Assembly (NCBI GenBank): GCA_003133565.1
Contig: PKYB01000071.1
Span: forward strand, 1-51,821
Direction of reading: 5' to 3'
Origin: Solirubrobacterales bacterium
GTDB lineage: Bacteria > Actinomycetota > Thermoleophilia > Solirubrobacterales > Solirubrobacteraceae
Length of the DNA stretch: 51,821 bases
Made by a program: the position numbers and the translations under genes. The notes below the pieces were generated by a model. It was given only the letters and a program-made list of their open reading frames with translations. It did not search any database and had not been told where the DNA came from. Below are positions 1 through 8,184 of the stretch, piece by piece. The number at the start of each line of letters is the position of its first letter. Position 1 is the stretch's first letter.

Positions 1-3000
1 ACGGCGTTGCCGTCCGGGTCATAGCTGGTCGTGGTCACGTTGCCGAGCGGATCGGTTACTGCCGTCACGCGGCCGAGAGCGTCGAGCGTGTAGGTCGTCG
101 TGAAATCAGCAGGATCCGCGCCCGTCACGTTGCCTTCAGGACTAGTGACCGAGAGCTCGCGGCCGTCCGCATCGTAGGTGTAGGTCGTCGTGTTGCCGTC
201 CGGGTCGGTCTCGCTCGCCAGGTTGCCCTGGCTGTTGTAGGTGTATGTGGTCGTTTTGCCGTCGGGGTCGGTCTCGCTCGCCAATGTCCCGTCCGTGTTG
301 TAGGTGTAGCTCGTCGTCGCGGTCGCGACCGTGGTCCCGCCGACTACGAGCGGCTGGGACTTCGACAGCAGGTTCCCGTTGCTGTCGTAGGTATATGTCG
401 TCGTCTCACCCTCGGGCGAGGTTGCGGTCAACACCTGGTGGTAGGCGTTGTAGGTGTAGCTCGTCGGGTTGCCATCCGCGTCGGTCACGCTCGCCGGGTC
501 GCCTGCCGAGTCGTAGCTGGTCGCTGTGGTGTGGCCGTCACCGTCGGTGCTGCTCACCGGCTCATAGGAGCCGTTGTAGGTCGTGTCCTCCGTCGTCGCG
601 TTCGTAGTGCCGGCGGCGTCGGTCATCGCGGTCGGCTCGCCGTAGTTGAACGACCCGTCGGTCACGTCCCCAGCAGGGTTCGTGACCTGGGTGGTGCTCG
701 TGCCGGTCAGCGGATCACCGGTGTAGCTCCATGTCGTCGTGCGACTCTTCGGATCGGTCTGCGAGACCACCCGGCCCGAGCTGTCGTAGGTCGTCGTCGT
801 GGTGTTGCCGTCGGCGTCCGTCATCGACGTCATCTCATGCGAGCCGTTGTACGCGAACTGCCAGCGCGGGCTGTCAAGCCCCGAGGAGTCCGTGACCTCG
901 ACGAGGTTGTCGTCCGAGTCGTAGGTGTAGTCGACCGTCAGTCCGGTCGGGTCGGTCGCGCTCGCGACCAGCCCGGCGCTGTTGTAGGTGAGCGTGATCG
1001 TCTGGCCGCCCGCGTCGGTGACGGTCGTGAGCCGCCCGGCGCCGTTGTAGGTCAGGCTCGTCGTGTTGCCGTTCGCGTCAGCCTCGCTCAGCAGCACGCC
1101 GTCCCCGTTGAAAGTCATCGTGTCGCGGTCCGGCAGCGTGTAGGTGTAGCTCCCGCTCCCGTTCTGCACAAGCGTGGCTTGCACCCACGCCGGGGCACTA
1201 AACGACCCGTTCGAGTTGATCGTAAAGGGCGTCTGGCTGCCATCGGACTGGTCGACCGTCGCCGTGCCTGCCTGCTCGTCGATCACCAACGAGTCTTCGT
1301 AGGAAGCCGTCCAGCCGTAGCCAAAGATCCCGGGGGACGTCGCGGTATCCGCGGCCTGGGAGTCGTAGGATCGCGTCAGCGTCAACCCGCCGCCCAGACC
1401 GGTGGCCGAAAGATCAGTCTGGGATTGCGTCATGTCACCGGAGGCGCATCCCACCGATCCGGCGAACTGGCAGTGGGGAATGTCAGGCGCGGCCGGGTTC
1501 CCGCCGCCGTACTCCAGCGACGGTGCGGGCGCGACTTTGATCTTCGGACCGGTGAATGCGAGCGTGCCGGACACCTGATCGATCGCGCCCTCGTTGTCGA
1601 ATGACCAAGCGACGGTGGATGTGCCGTCGTTTCCGCCGTCGTTTTCGGTGATCGTTCCGAGGTTGTCGAGGATCGGGTTGGCACCGGTCCCGGTCAGCAT
1701 CACGTTGCCGTCAGCGGTGATGTCGAGATTCCCGTCGTTTTGGAGTGTCGCGCCGTCGTTGCCTTGCAGCCACGCAGTCGGGTCGACGGTCAACGTTCCC
1801 TGGTCGATGAATGCTGCGCCGTCCAAGGTTGGCCCGTTCCAGCCACCGGACGGATCGATGACGCCGGTCGCCGATCGAACGAGGACGGTCTGGCCGGGCC
1901 CGTAGATCGTTCCTCCGTTCCACTCGAGCGATCCCGTCACATCGAGGGTACCGGCCACCGCGAGCGTGCCCTGACCCCATGTGCAGCATCCGCTGGCGAA
2001 GCCCGTCATCGACAGCGACCCCACGGTCGACGCTCCGGACGGATCGGTCAGCGAAAGCGAACCTGATAGATCCACAAGATTCGCCGCGGGACCATCAATC
2101 GAGCCGGCCGACACGGTCCCGCCAGGATACGACGCTGTCGGGTCGTCCTGGCTGAAGCCGCCATCGAATTCGATCTCGCCGCTCATCGAGACGTTATTGC
2201 CGAGCTGGTAGCTGCCTTGGGAGAACGCGATCGACGCACCCGAGTTCGCGGTCCAGCTGCCCTGTTCGCCACCCAACGGGAACCACGGGTCGGTCGCGCC
2301 ACCAGATTCGCTCGGATCGCCACCAAGGAACTCGAGCTGGCCGCTCTGTGCATCAACTGAGCTCTCGTTATCGATCGAGAACCACACTTGCGTCGTTCCT
2401 GTTCCAGACTGCTCGAGCGTCCCCGTGTTCAACAGCAGCGACGGCGCGCCGCCATCCAAATAGAGGCCCGTGCCGCTGCCCAAAACGAGCGTGCCGGAGT
2501 TGTTGAGCTGCGCGCTGTTCTCACCCTCGAGCGCGCCCTGGATCGTCAGCGAACCATCGTTCGCCAGCGACCAGCCGCTCAGCGTCGGTATCACCCCACC
2601 GTTACTGATCGTCCCCGTCGCTGACGACAGCAACACCAGCGTACCGTCGCCCGAGATCGTGCCACCCGACCAAGCAAACGATCCCGACACCTCGAGCGTC
2701 CCAGACCCGTACAAGTTCCCGCTGTAGGAGTAATAGGGCGTCGCAACACCCGATATCGAGAGCGACTGCACCAGCGACGTCTGCGAACCGTTCGACAACG
2801 ACAACGCGTCGTTGGTGAGACTGAGCGTTCCGGCGTCTGTGACCCACCCGGCGCTCGCATAGCCGCTGACGGTCACCGTCGTGTTGGCTCCGAAGATGCA
2901 AGCGTGATCCGAGCTGCCGGGCGCCGTACCGGTGGCCCAGTTGGCCCCGTCCGTCCACTGCCCGTCACCGGCGGCGCCGGTCCAGGTGTCGGTGCAGGCG

Positions 3001-6000
3001 GTCCCGTCGTCGTAGCCTTCGACCGGATCGGTTTGCGTCGAGGCCTGGGGCGTCACGCCCGAGGAGTTCGTCGCGGTGACGACGACGTCGATGTTCGAGC
3101 CGACGTCCGTGGCAGTCGGGGAATATGTCGACCCGGTTGCCCCCGAGATATTCGTGCAGCCTGAATCTTGGCTCGAGCAATCTTGCCATTGGTAGGCGTA
3201 AGTGATCGGGGCTGCGCCTGTCCAGGTCCCGGTCGCCGCGGTGAGCGTTGCGCCTTGGAGCGGTGTGCCGGAGATTGACGGCGCGGTCGTGTTGACTGGC
3301 GGCGAGCCAGCGACCGTCGCACTGGCCGGAGAGCTCGCGGAGGCGACACCGGCAGCGTTCGTCGCGGTCACGACAACCACGACGGTATGACTGACATCGG
3401 AGGCGGCGAGCGCGTAGGTCGAGCTGGTCGCTCCCGAGATGTTCGAGCAGCTCCCACCCGCGCTGTTGCAGTCCTGCCACTGGAAGGCGTAGGTGATCGT
3501 CGGCGTCCCCGTCCACGACCCTGTCGACGCCGTCAAGGTTTGCCCCTCCTGGGCGGTACCGGAGATCGCCGGCAGCGCCGTGTTGACCGGCGGCGCCGCT
3601 GTGATCGTGCTCGTGGCGGCCGACGTCGCGCTCGCGTTCCCCACACTGTTGGTGGCGGTCACGGTCGCCTTCAGCGTGTCGCCGACATAGGCTGGAGTCA
3701 GCGCGTAGGTCGAGCTGGTCGCGCCCGAGACGTTCGAGCAGCTACCGCCCGAGCTGTTGCAGCTCTGCCACTGGTAGCTGTAGGTGAGCGTCGGCGTGCC
3801 GGTCCACGTGCCGTTGCTGACACTTAGCGTTTGCTCGTCCTGCGCCGTGCCGCTAATCGCGGGAAGGACGGTGTTGACGGGCGCCGCCGCGACAACGACC
3901 GCGGTCGCAGCTGATGTGGCTGACGCGTTGCCGCCCGAGTTCGTCGCGGTCACCGTGACCTTGATCGTGTCGCCGACGTAGCCTGAGGTGATCGTGTACG
4001 TGGAGCTCGTCGCGCCGCTGATGTTGGCGCAGCTTCCCCCGCTGGCGTTGCAGCTCTCCCACTGATAGGTGTAGGCCGGTGTCGGGATGCCGGTCCAGGT
4101 GCCGGTCGAGGACGTGAGCGTCTGACCGTCCTTCGCGGTGCCGGTGATCGCGGGCGCCGCGGTGTTGGCGGGCGCGAGCGCCGCGACGGTCGCGGTAGCA
4201 GCCGAGTTTGCCGACACCGAGCCGCCCGCGTTTGTCGCTGTGACGACGACACGTACCGTGTTGCCTACGTCCCCGGCGGCGAGGACGTAGGTGGAGCTCG
4301 TCGCGCCAATGATATTCGAGCAGCTGCCGCCGGAGGTGTTGCAGTCCTGCCATTGGTAGGCGTAGGTGATCGTCGGCGTGCCGGTCCAAGTCCCCGTCGA
4401 CGCCGTAAGTGTCTGACCGGCTTTCGCTGTCCCTGTGATTGCGGGGAGGACCGTGTTCGCCGGCGGCGCCGCAACCACCACCGCGGTGACTGGCGATGTC
4501 GCGCTCGCGTTACCCGTCGCGTTCGTCGCCTTGACGATCACATCGAGCGTCTTGCCGACATAGCCGGACGTCAACGCGTATGTCGAGCTGGTCGCGCCTG
4601 AAATGTTCGCGCAGCTACCACCCGAGCCGTTGCAGCTCTGCCACTGGTAGGTGTAGGTGAACGGCGCGGTCCCAACCCACGTCCCCGTGCCAGCAGTCAA
4701 CGTCTGCCCGTCCTCCGCTGTGCCCGTGATCGCCGGCAGCACCGTGTTGACCGGTGGGCCGTCTGTGATTTTCGCCGTTGCCGCCGATGTCGCGCTCGCG
4801 TTGCCTACCGTGTTCGTTCCGGTCACGATCGCACGGACCGTGCCGCCGACCTGGCTCGTGACCAGGCGATAAGTCGAGGCTGTCGCGCCGGAGATGTTCG
4901 AGCAGCTCGCACCCGAGCTGTTACACAACTCCCACTGATAGATGTAGGTGACCGTTGGTGTCCCGGTCCACGTGCCGTTGCTGACCGACAGCAGCTGCCC
5001 GTCCTCGGCCGTCCCGGTGACCGCAGGCAGCGCCGTGTTGGCCGGTGGCGCCGCCACCACGGTCGCGGTCTGCGCGGACGTCGCCGAGCCCGACCCCGCA
5101 CTGTTCGTCGCCCCGACAGCGACCCGGATCGTCGTTCCAACCTGTGACGGGGTCAGCCCAAACGTCGTGCCGGTCGCACCAGCAATGCTCGAACAACTCG
5201 TCCCGGACGTGTTGCACGTCTCCCACTGCGGGCCATAAGTAATCGGCGACACCCCAGTCCAGGTGCCGTCCCCGGCGGTCAGCGTGTGCTCATCCTCCGC
5301 GGTACCGCTGATCGTCGGCAGCGCGCTGTTGACCGGGAACTCGCCGGCGTTGTAATGCGCCAGGATCCGAGCCGTCGAGAGCGCCGAGGTGTAGAACGCG
5401 ACGTTGCTCAAATCGCCCTTGAAATACGGGCTGCCAGCGATCGACTTGCCAAACCAAACGTCGGACACGCTGCCCAGCGTGTCCGGGGAAATCGTCGCCC
5501 CAGTCGTCTGCCCGACCTGCACGCCGTTCAAATACAGCGTCAACACCCCGGCCGTCGTCTCGGTCACCGCGACGTACTCCCACGTGTTCGACGCCAGCGT
5601 CGTAGCGGTGACCGTGTAGTTCTTGCTCGAGCCGTCCTCGATCTCGAAGGTCATCGGATGGTTCGTCGCCGACGACGCCGGCGTCAAATACATGAAAACG
5701 GTGCTGCTCGAGCCAAAATCAAACACCGGCTCGCCATAGGACGAGCCGCCCGACCAATACACCCAACCCTCAGCCGTAAACACCGTCGCCGACTTCAACG
5801 GGCTTGACGGCAGCACCGCATACGACGAAGTCCCGTTCAACGACCCCGACAAGCTCCCAGGAAACGGGCCGGTCCCACCCAACGTGACCCCGTCATTCGT
5901 CGCCGTATACGACCCCACCGAATCCTTGATGGTCGACGACCCAGCCGCGTCAGCGAACTGAAACTGAGCGACCGGCGAATCCGCGGCAACCGTCGTCAAA

Positions 6001-6122
6001 TACGTCGCATCAGGCTGCGTGCCCTGACTCGCCGCGACAACCACCCCCACCGCCACCACCAAAACGGCCGCCGCCAACAACGAGCGCCGCAGAACACGAG
6101 CAGACCGCGATCCGCCCGCCAC
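1..6122 (-). CDS. Giant secreted LamG / Ig-like / RHS-repeat protein (C-terminus outside the window)
   Basis: One minus-strand frame stays open from a GTG at 6122 to the left edge, giving about 2040 visible residues. I chose the GTG because GGAGGG lies 5 bp upstream and a signal peptide follows at once: an Arg-rich n-region, then an Ala/Val core ending near VAASQG. An upstream in-frame ATG at 6236 would place about 40 residues before that signal. Residues about 55-260 look like a LamG/concanavalin-like domain. Residues about 262-1050 are eight tandem Ig-like repeats of about 97 residues, each with the pattern QWxxCxxxxxxC. Residues about 1050-1530 are Gly/Ser/Thr-rich beta-solenoid-like sequence. 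From about 1540 come a DUF6531-like entry and YD repeats (TYTYD...GN) that run off the edge. RHS proteins encapsulate a variable C-terminal effector, often a toxin; that end is not visible, so the function is inferred. It lies on the putative integrated element. Confidence 0.85.
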   Translation of the reverse strand, partial: MAGGSRSARVLRRSLLAAAVLVVAVGVVVAASQGTQPDATYLTTVAADSPVAQFQFADAAGSSTIKDSVGSYTATNDGVTLGGTGPFPGSLSGSLNGTSSYAVLPSSPLKSATVFTAEGWVYWSGGSSYGEPVFDFGSSSTVFMYLTPASSATNHPMTFEIEDGSSKNYTVTATTLASNTWEYVAVTETTAGVLTLYLNGVQVGQTTGATISPDTLGSVSDVWFGKSIAGSPYFKGDLSNVAFYTSALSTARILAHYNAGEFPVNSALPTISGTAEDEHTLTAGDGTWTGVSPITYGPQWETCNTSGTSCSSIAGATGTTFGLTPSQVGTTIRVAVGATNSAGSGSATSAQTATVVAAPPANTALPAVTGTAEDGQLLSVSNGTWTGTPTVTYIYQWELCNSSGASCSNISGATASTYRLVTSQVGGTVRAIVTGTNTVGNASATSAATAKITDGPPVNTVLPAITGTAEDGQTLTAGTGTWVGTAPFTYTYQWQSCNGSGGSCANISGATSSTYALTSGYVGKTLDVIVKATNATGNASATSPVTAVVVAAPPANTVLPAITGTAKAGQTLTASTGTWTGTPTITYAYQWQDCNTSGGSCSNIIGATSSTYVLAAGDVGNTVRVVVTATNAGGSVSANSAATATVAALAPANTAAPAITGTAKDGQTLTSSTGTWTGIPTPAYTYQWESCNASGGSCANISGATSSTYTITSGYVGDTIKVTVTATNSGGNASATSAATAVVVAAAPVNTVLPAISGTAQDEQTLSVSNGTWTGTPTLTYSYQWQSCNSSGGSCSNVSGATSSTYALTPAYVGDTLKATVTATNSVGNASATSAATSTITAAPPVNTALPAISGTAQEGQTLTASTGSWTGTPTITYAFQWQDCNSAGGSCSNISGATSSTYALAASDVSHTVVVVVTATNAAGVASASSPASATVAGSPPVNTTAPSISGTPLQGATLTAATGTWTGAAPITYAYQWQDCSSQDSGCTNISGATGSTYSPTATDVGSNIDVVVTATNSSGVTPQASTQTDPVEGYDDGTACTDTWTGAAGDGQWTDGANWATGTAPGSSDHACIFGANTTVTVSGYASAGWVTDAGTLSLTNDALSLSNGSQTSLVQSLSISGVATPYYSYSGNLYGSGTLEVSGSFAWSGGTISGDGTLVLLSSATGTISNGGVIPTLSGWSLANDGSLTIQGALEGENSAQLNNSGTLVLGSGTGLYLDGGAPSLLLNTGTLEQSGTGTTQVWFSIDNESSVDAQSGQLEFLGGDPSESGGATDPWFPLGGEQGSWTANSGASIAFSQGSYQLGNNVSMSGEIEFDGGFSQDDPTASYPGGTVSAGSIDGPAANLVDLSGSLSLTDPSGASTVGSLSMTGFASGCCTWGQGTLAVAGTLDVTGSLEWNGGTIYGPGQTVLVRSATGVIDPSGGWNGPTLDGAAFIDQGTLTVDPTAWLQGNDGATLQNDGNLDITADGNVMLTGTGANPILDNLGTITENDGGNDGTSTVAWSFDNEGAIDQVSGTLAFTGPKIKVAPAPSLEYGGGNPAAPDIPHCQFAGSVGCASGDMTQSQTDLSATGLGGGLTLTRSYDSQAADTATSPGIFGYGWTASYEDSLVIDEQAGTATVDQSDGSQTPFTINSNGSFSAPAWVQATLVQNGSGSYTYTLPDRDTMTFNGDGVLLSEADANGNTTSLTYNGAGRLTTVTDAGGQTITLTYNSAGLVASATDPTGLTVDYTYDSDDNLVEVTDSSGLDSPRWQFAYNGSHEMTSMTDADGNTTTTTYDSSGRVVSQTDPKSRTTTWSYTGDPLTGTSTTQVTNPAGDVTDGSFNYGEPTAMTDAAGTTNATTEDTTYNGSYEPVSSTDGDGHTTATSYDSAGDPASVTDADGNPTSYTYNAYHQVLTATSPEGETTTYTYDSNGNLLSKSQPLVVGGTTVATATTSYTYNTDGTLASETDPDGKTTTYTYNSQGNLASETDPDGNTTTYTYDADGRELSVTSPEGNVTGADPADFTTTYTLDALGRVTAVTDPLGNVTTTSYDPDGNA

Positions 6123-6127
6123 GCCAA

Positions 6128-6133
6128 CCCTCC
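6128..6133 (-). promoter_or_regulatory. Ribosome binding site deciding the RHS gene start
   Basis: GGAGGG on the minus strand is followed after 5 bp by GTG at 6122-6120. It is the best Shine-Dalgarno match near the 5' end of the frame and it precedes a well-formed signal peptide. It therefore favours the GTG over the upstream ATG at 6236. Confidence 0.6.
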
Positions 6134-6660
6134 GGTCACTCCACAGCAGCAACGCGCTCCTAAACCGGCGTTCGTGCTTATCCCAGTAGCCGCAAACCAA
6201 TTCAGCCAACGCGGCCAAACCGGCCTGTCCCAGCATTCGCAACCCTGAAGCCGCCGCAACCTAGCCCGACCGCCAAACTGTTTCCATAAAAATGGACACA
6301 TAGACGCCAGCCAGTTGGGTCGATCAGCGTTTCGTTGGGGTTGACGCGAGTCTCGTCGCTATCCCGAGGGTCTGGACCTCGACACGCGAGCAACGCTCGA
6401 AGCGCCTGCTAATTCGCTCGAAGCGCGCGGCGCGGGAAACCGGCTCGCACTCGAGCACGCCAGCGGCGAGCGGTCGAGGTGGTACGGACGCTGGGCGCGC
6501 CGGAGCAAGAGCACGCAACGCAACGCAACGGCTAGACCGTCGCGTTGACTGCGCTCGTGAAAGCGTCTCCGCCCATTGACGCCGGTCGCATGCTCGCTGC
6601 GCGCGAATAGGAGCGACCGGCTAGGGCACGCACTCCCCGCACGCGAGTCGGGTCTTCCAG

Positions 6661-6701
6661 ATACTGTCTGACGCTCCGCTTCGCGTCGCATCAGACAGTA
6701 T
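6661..6701. repeat. Perfect 11-bp inverted repeat with a 19-bp loop
   Basis: ATACTGTCTGA at 6661-6671 is exactly the reverse complement of TCAGACAGTAT at 6691-6701. The loop is GC-rich, contains CGC and GCG tracts that could pair, and is not followed by a T run. It could be a regulatory dyad, an imperfect terminator for a transcript entering from either side, or a relic of mobile-element ends. I cannot decide which. Confidence 0.6.
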
Positions 6702-6878
6702 CACCTGCGATGACGTTATTCCGGCTAGCCGTAGCTAGGACTACGCAAACGACTTCGTGCATGCACCCCGGATCCTTTGATGCGTCGCGACGCTGGCGTT
6801 GACCGATCCACCCAACATGTGGAGGAATCGGCCAAGCGCCGTTGCAAACGCCACCGACAATAAGGATTCGATGTATTG

Positions 6879-6897
6879 AAGGTTGTAAGCTAACCTT
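6879..6897 (+). promoter_or_regulatory. Candidate operator just upstream of the Fic gene
   Basis: AAGGTT (6879-6884) and AACCTT (6892-6897) form a perfect 6-bp dyad with a 7-bp spacer. It ends only 5 bp before the ribosome binding site AAGGAGA (6902-6908). Fic proteins with a C-terminal helix-turn-helix can bind DNA, so autoregulation is possible, but this is inference. Confidence 0.35.
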
Positions 6898-6912
6898 TAA
6901 CAAGGAGAATCT

Positions 6913-8181
6913 ATGTCAAAGGTTATTCGCCGTCGCTGGACCAGCGACCCAGCCGGCCAGACGAAGGCAGACCGTCGCTCATGCGACTACGAGGCCTACG
7001 TCCCAGATCTTCTCGCCGAGCGCAGCTTTGGACTCGACGGTGACGTCGCTGCCGATGTTGCGGAGGCCGAGACAGCGATCGCTCGACTGAACGTCAAGGC
7101 GTCGGCGCTTATCGACACCGAGGCGCTTGCCCGCATCTTGCTGCGCGCCGAGGCAGTTGCCTCGTCTCGAATCGAGGGCCTCGACATCGGGGCAAGGCGA
7201 CTGCTGCGCGCCGAGGCCATTCGCGGACTCAATGACGCACCGGCGGACGTCACGGCAAGCGAGGTGTTGGGGAACATCGACGCGATGGTCTACGGCATTG
7301 AGCAGGTCGGTGCCGGTGACGAGATCAGCGTGGAGCTGCTGCTCGAGATCCACCGTCGCCTGCTCGGCGGGACGCGCCTCGAGTCGTACGCGGGGGCGTT
7401 CCGACGGGAGCAGAACTGGATCGGTGGTAGCTCCTACAACCCCTGCTCTGCAGCGTACGTGCCGCCTCCGCACGAGCTCGTCTCAAACCTCATGGCTGAC
7501 GTCTGCTCGTTCTGCAACACCGACGACCTCCCGGGCGTCGTGCAGGCTGCGATCGCGCACGCGCAGTTCGAGACAATCCACCCGTTTGTCGACGGTAACG
7601 GGCGCACTGGCAGGGCGTTGATCCAGCTCGTTCTGCGCCGCAGGGGGCTCGCGAGTCGCGTGCTCCCGCCGGTGTCGCTGATACTCGCAACGTGGGCTAA
7701 GGACTACGTCAACGCGCTCACCGGCGCCCGCTACCGCGGGCCTGCGACCTCGAAAGACGCACACGACGGAACCAACCGCTGGATTGCCCAATTCTCGATT
7801 GCCTGCACGCGGGCTGTGGCTGACGCCACCGCGTTCGAAAAGCGCGCACAGGACATCGAGACGACCTGGCGCGCGCGGATCGGCTCCGTCCGCAAGAACT
7901 CCGCCGCTGACCTGTTGCTCCGCGCTCTGCCCGGAGCCCCCGTGGTGACCGTGCCGAGCGCAGCTGCGCTCATCGGGCGCTCCTTCACCGCTGCAAATAA
8001 CGCCATAGCGCAACTCGTCAAAGCGGGTGTGCTGCGGCAGGTCAATGTCGGTCGACGCAACCGCGCCTACGAGGCACCGGAGATCATCGCGGCGTTCACC
8101 GATCTGGAACGCCAGCTCGCGAGCCCCGAGGGAGACACGCTGACGAGTAAGCCCGCTCGCCCCGTCCCACAGCGGCGGTGA
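6913..8181 (+). CDS. Fic family protein (class II, with an N-terminal inhibitory motif)
   Basis: Predicted cytoplasmic Fic enzyme of 422 residues. Fic enzymes usually transfer AMP from ATP to a protein side chain. The core motif HPFVDGNGRTGR is intact: the catalytic His, Asp/Gly anion-binding residues and Arg are all present. An N-terminal SSRIEG at about residues 81-86 fits the (S/T)xxxE(G/N) inhibitory helix, so the protein should be self-restrained and needs no separate antitoxin. The C-terminal 100 residues look like a winged helix-turn-helix (SAAALIGRSFTAANNAIAQL). The ATG has an excellent RBS (AAGGAGA, 4 bp spacing). It is convergent with the integrase, 3 bp apart, and lies inside the putative integrated element. 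The target protein is unknown. Confidence 0.9.
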   Translation: MSKVIRRRWTSDPAGQTKADRRSCDYEAYVPDLLAERSFGLDGDVAADVAEAETAIARLNVKASALIDTEALARILLRAEAVASSRIEGLDIGARRLLRAEAIRGLNDAPADVTASEVLGNIDAMVYGIEQVGAGDEISVELLLEIHRRLLGGTRLESYAGAFRREQNWIGGSSYNPCSAAYVPPPHELVSNLMADVCSFCNTDDLPGVVQAAIAHAQFETIHPFVDGNGRTGRALIQLVLRRRGLASRVLPPVSLILATWAKDYVNALTGARYRGPATSKDAHDGTNRWIAQFSIACTRAVADATAFEKRAQDIETTWRARIGSVRKNSAADLLLRALPGAPVVTVPSAAALIGRSFTAANNAIAQLVKAGVLRQVNVGRRNRAYEAPEIIAAFTDLERQLASPEGDTLTSKPARPVPQRR

Positions 8182-8184
8182 TTA

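Larger units (their letters stand above)
6134..6912. other. Long non-coding gap between the RHS and Fic genes
   Basis: No convincing gene was found in this roughly 780 bp. It is visibly less GC-rich than the rest of the window, especially 6280-6300 and 6840-6912. The longer open frames here lack good start sites and protein-like composition. It contains an 11-bp direct repeat (CGCTCGAAGCG at 6394-6404 and 6415-6425), a three-fold GCAAC run near 6516-6530, a strong inverted repeat at 6661-6701 and a small one at 6879-6897. The divergent promoters of the two flanking genes must lie here, but I cannot place a clear -35/-10 pair. Confidence 0.5.

Noticed and set aside
1-1140. CRISPR array or simple tandem repeat
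   Set aside because: The repeated GTCGTAGGTGTAGGTCGTCG-like units are degenerate, unevenly spaced and in codon register, so they are RHS YD repeats.
438-1604. Long plus-strand open frame
   Set aside because: It is an antisense shadow of the RHS repeats. The opposite frame has signal peptide, domains and YD motifs in continuous register.
6340-6540. Small pseudogene in the RHS-Fic gap
   Set aside because: Short open frames read protein-like in places (NRLALEHASGERSRWYG), but there is no start site, no recognisable family and no support from neighbouring sequence.
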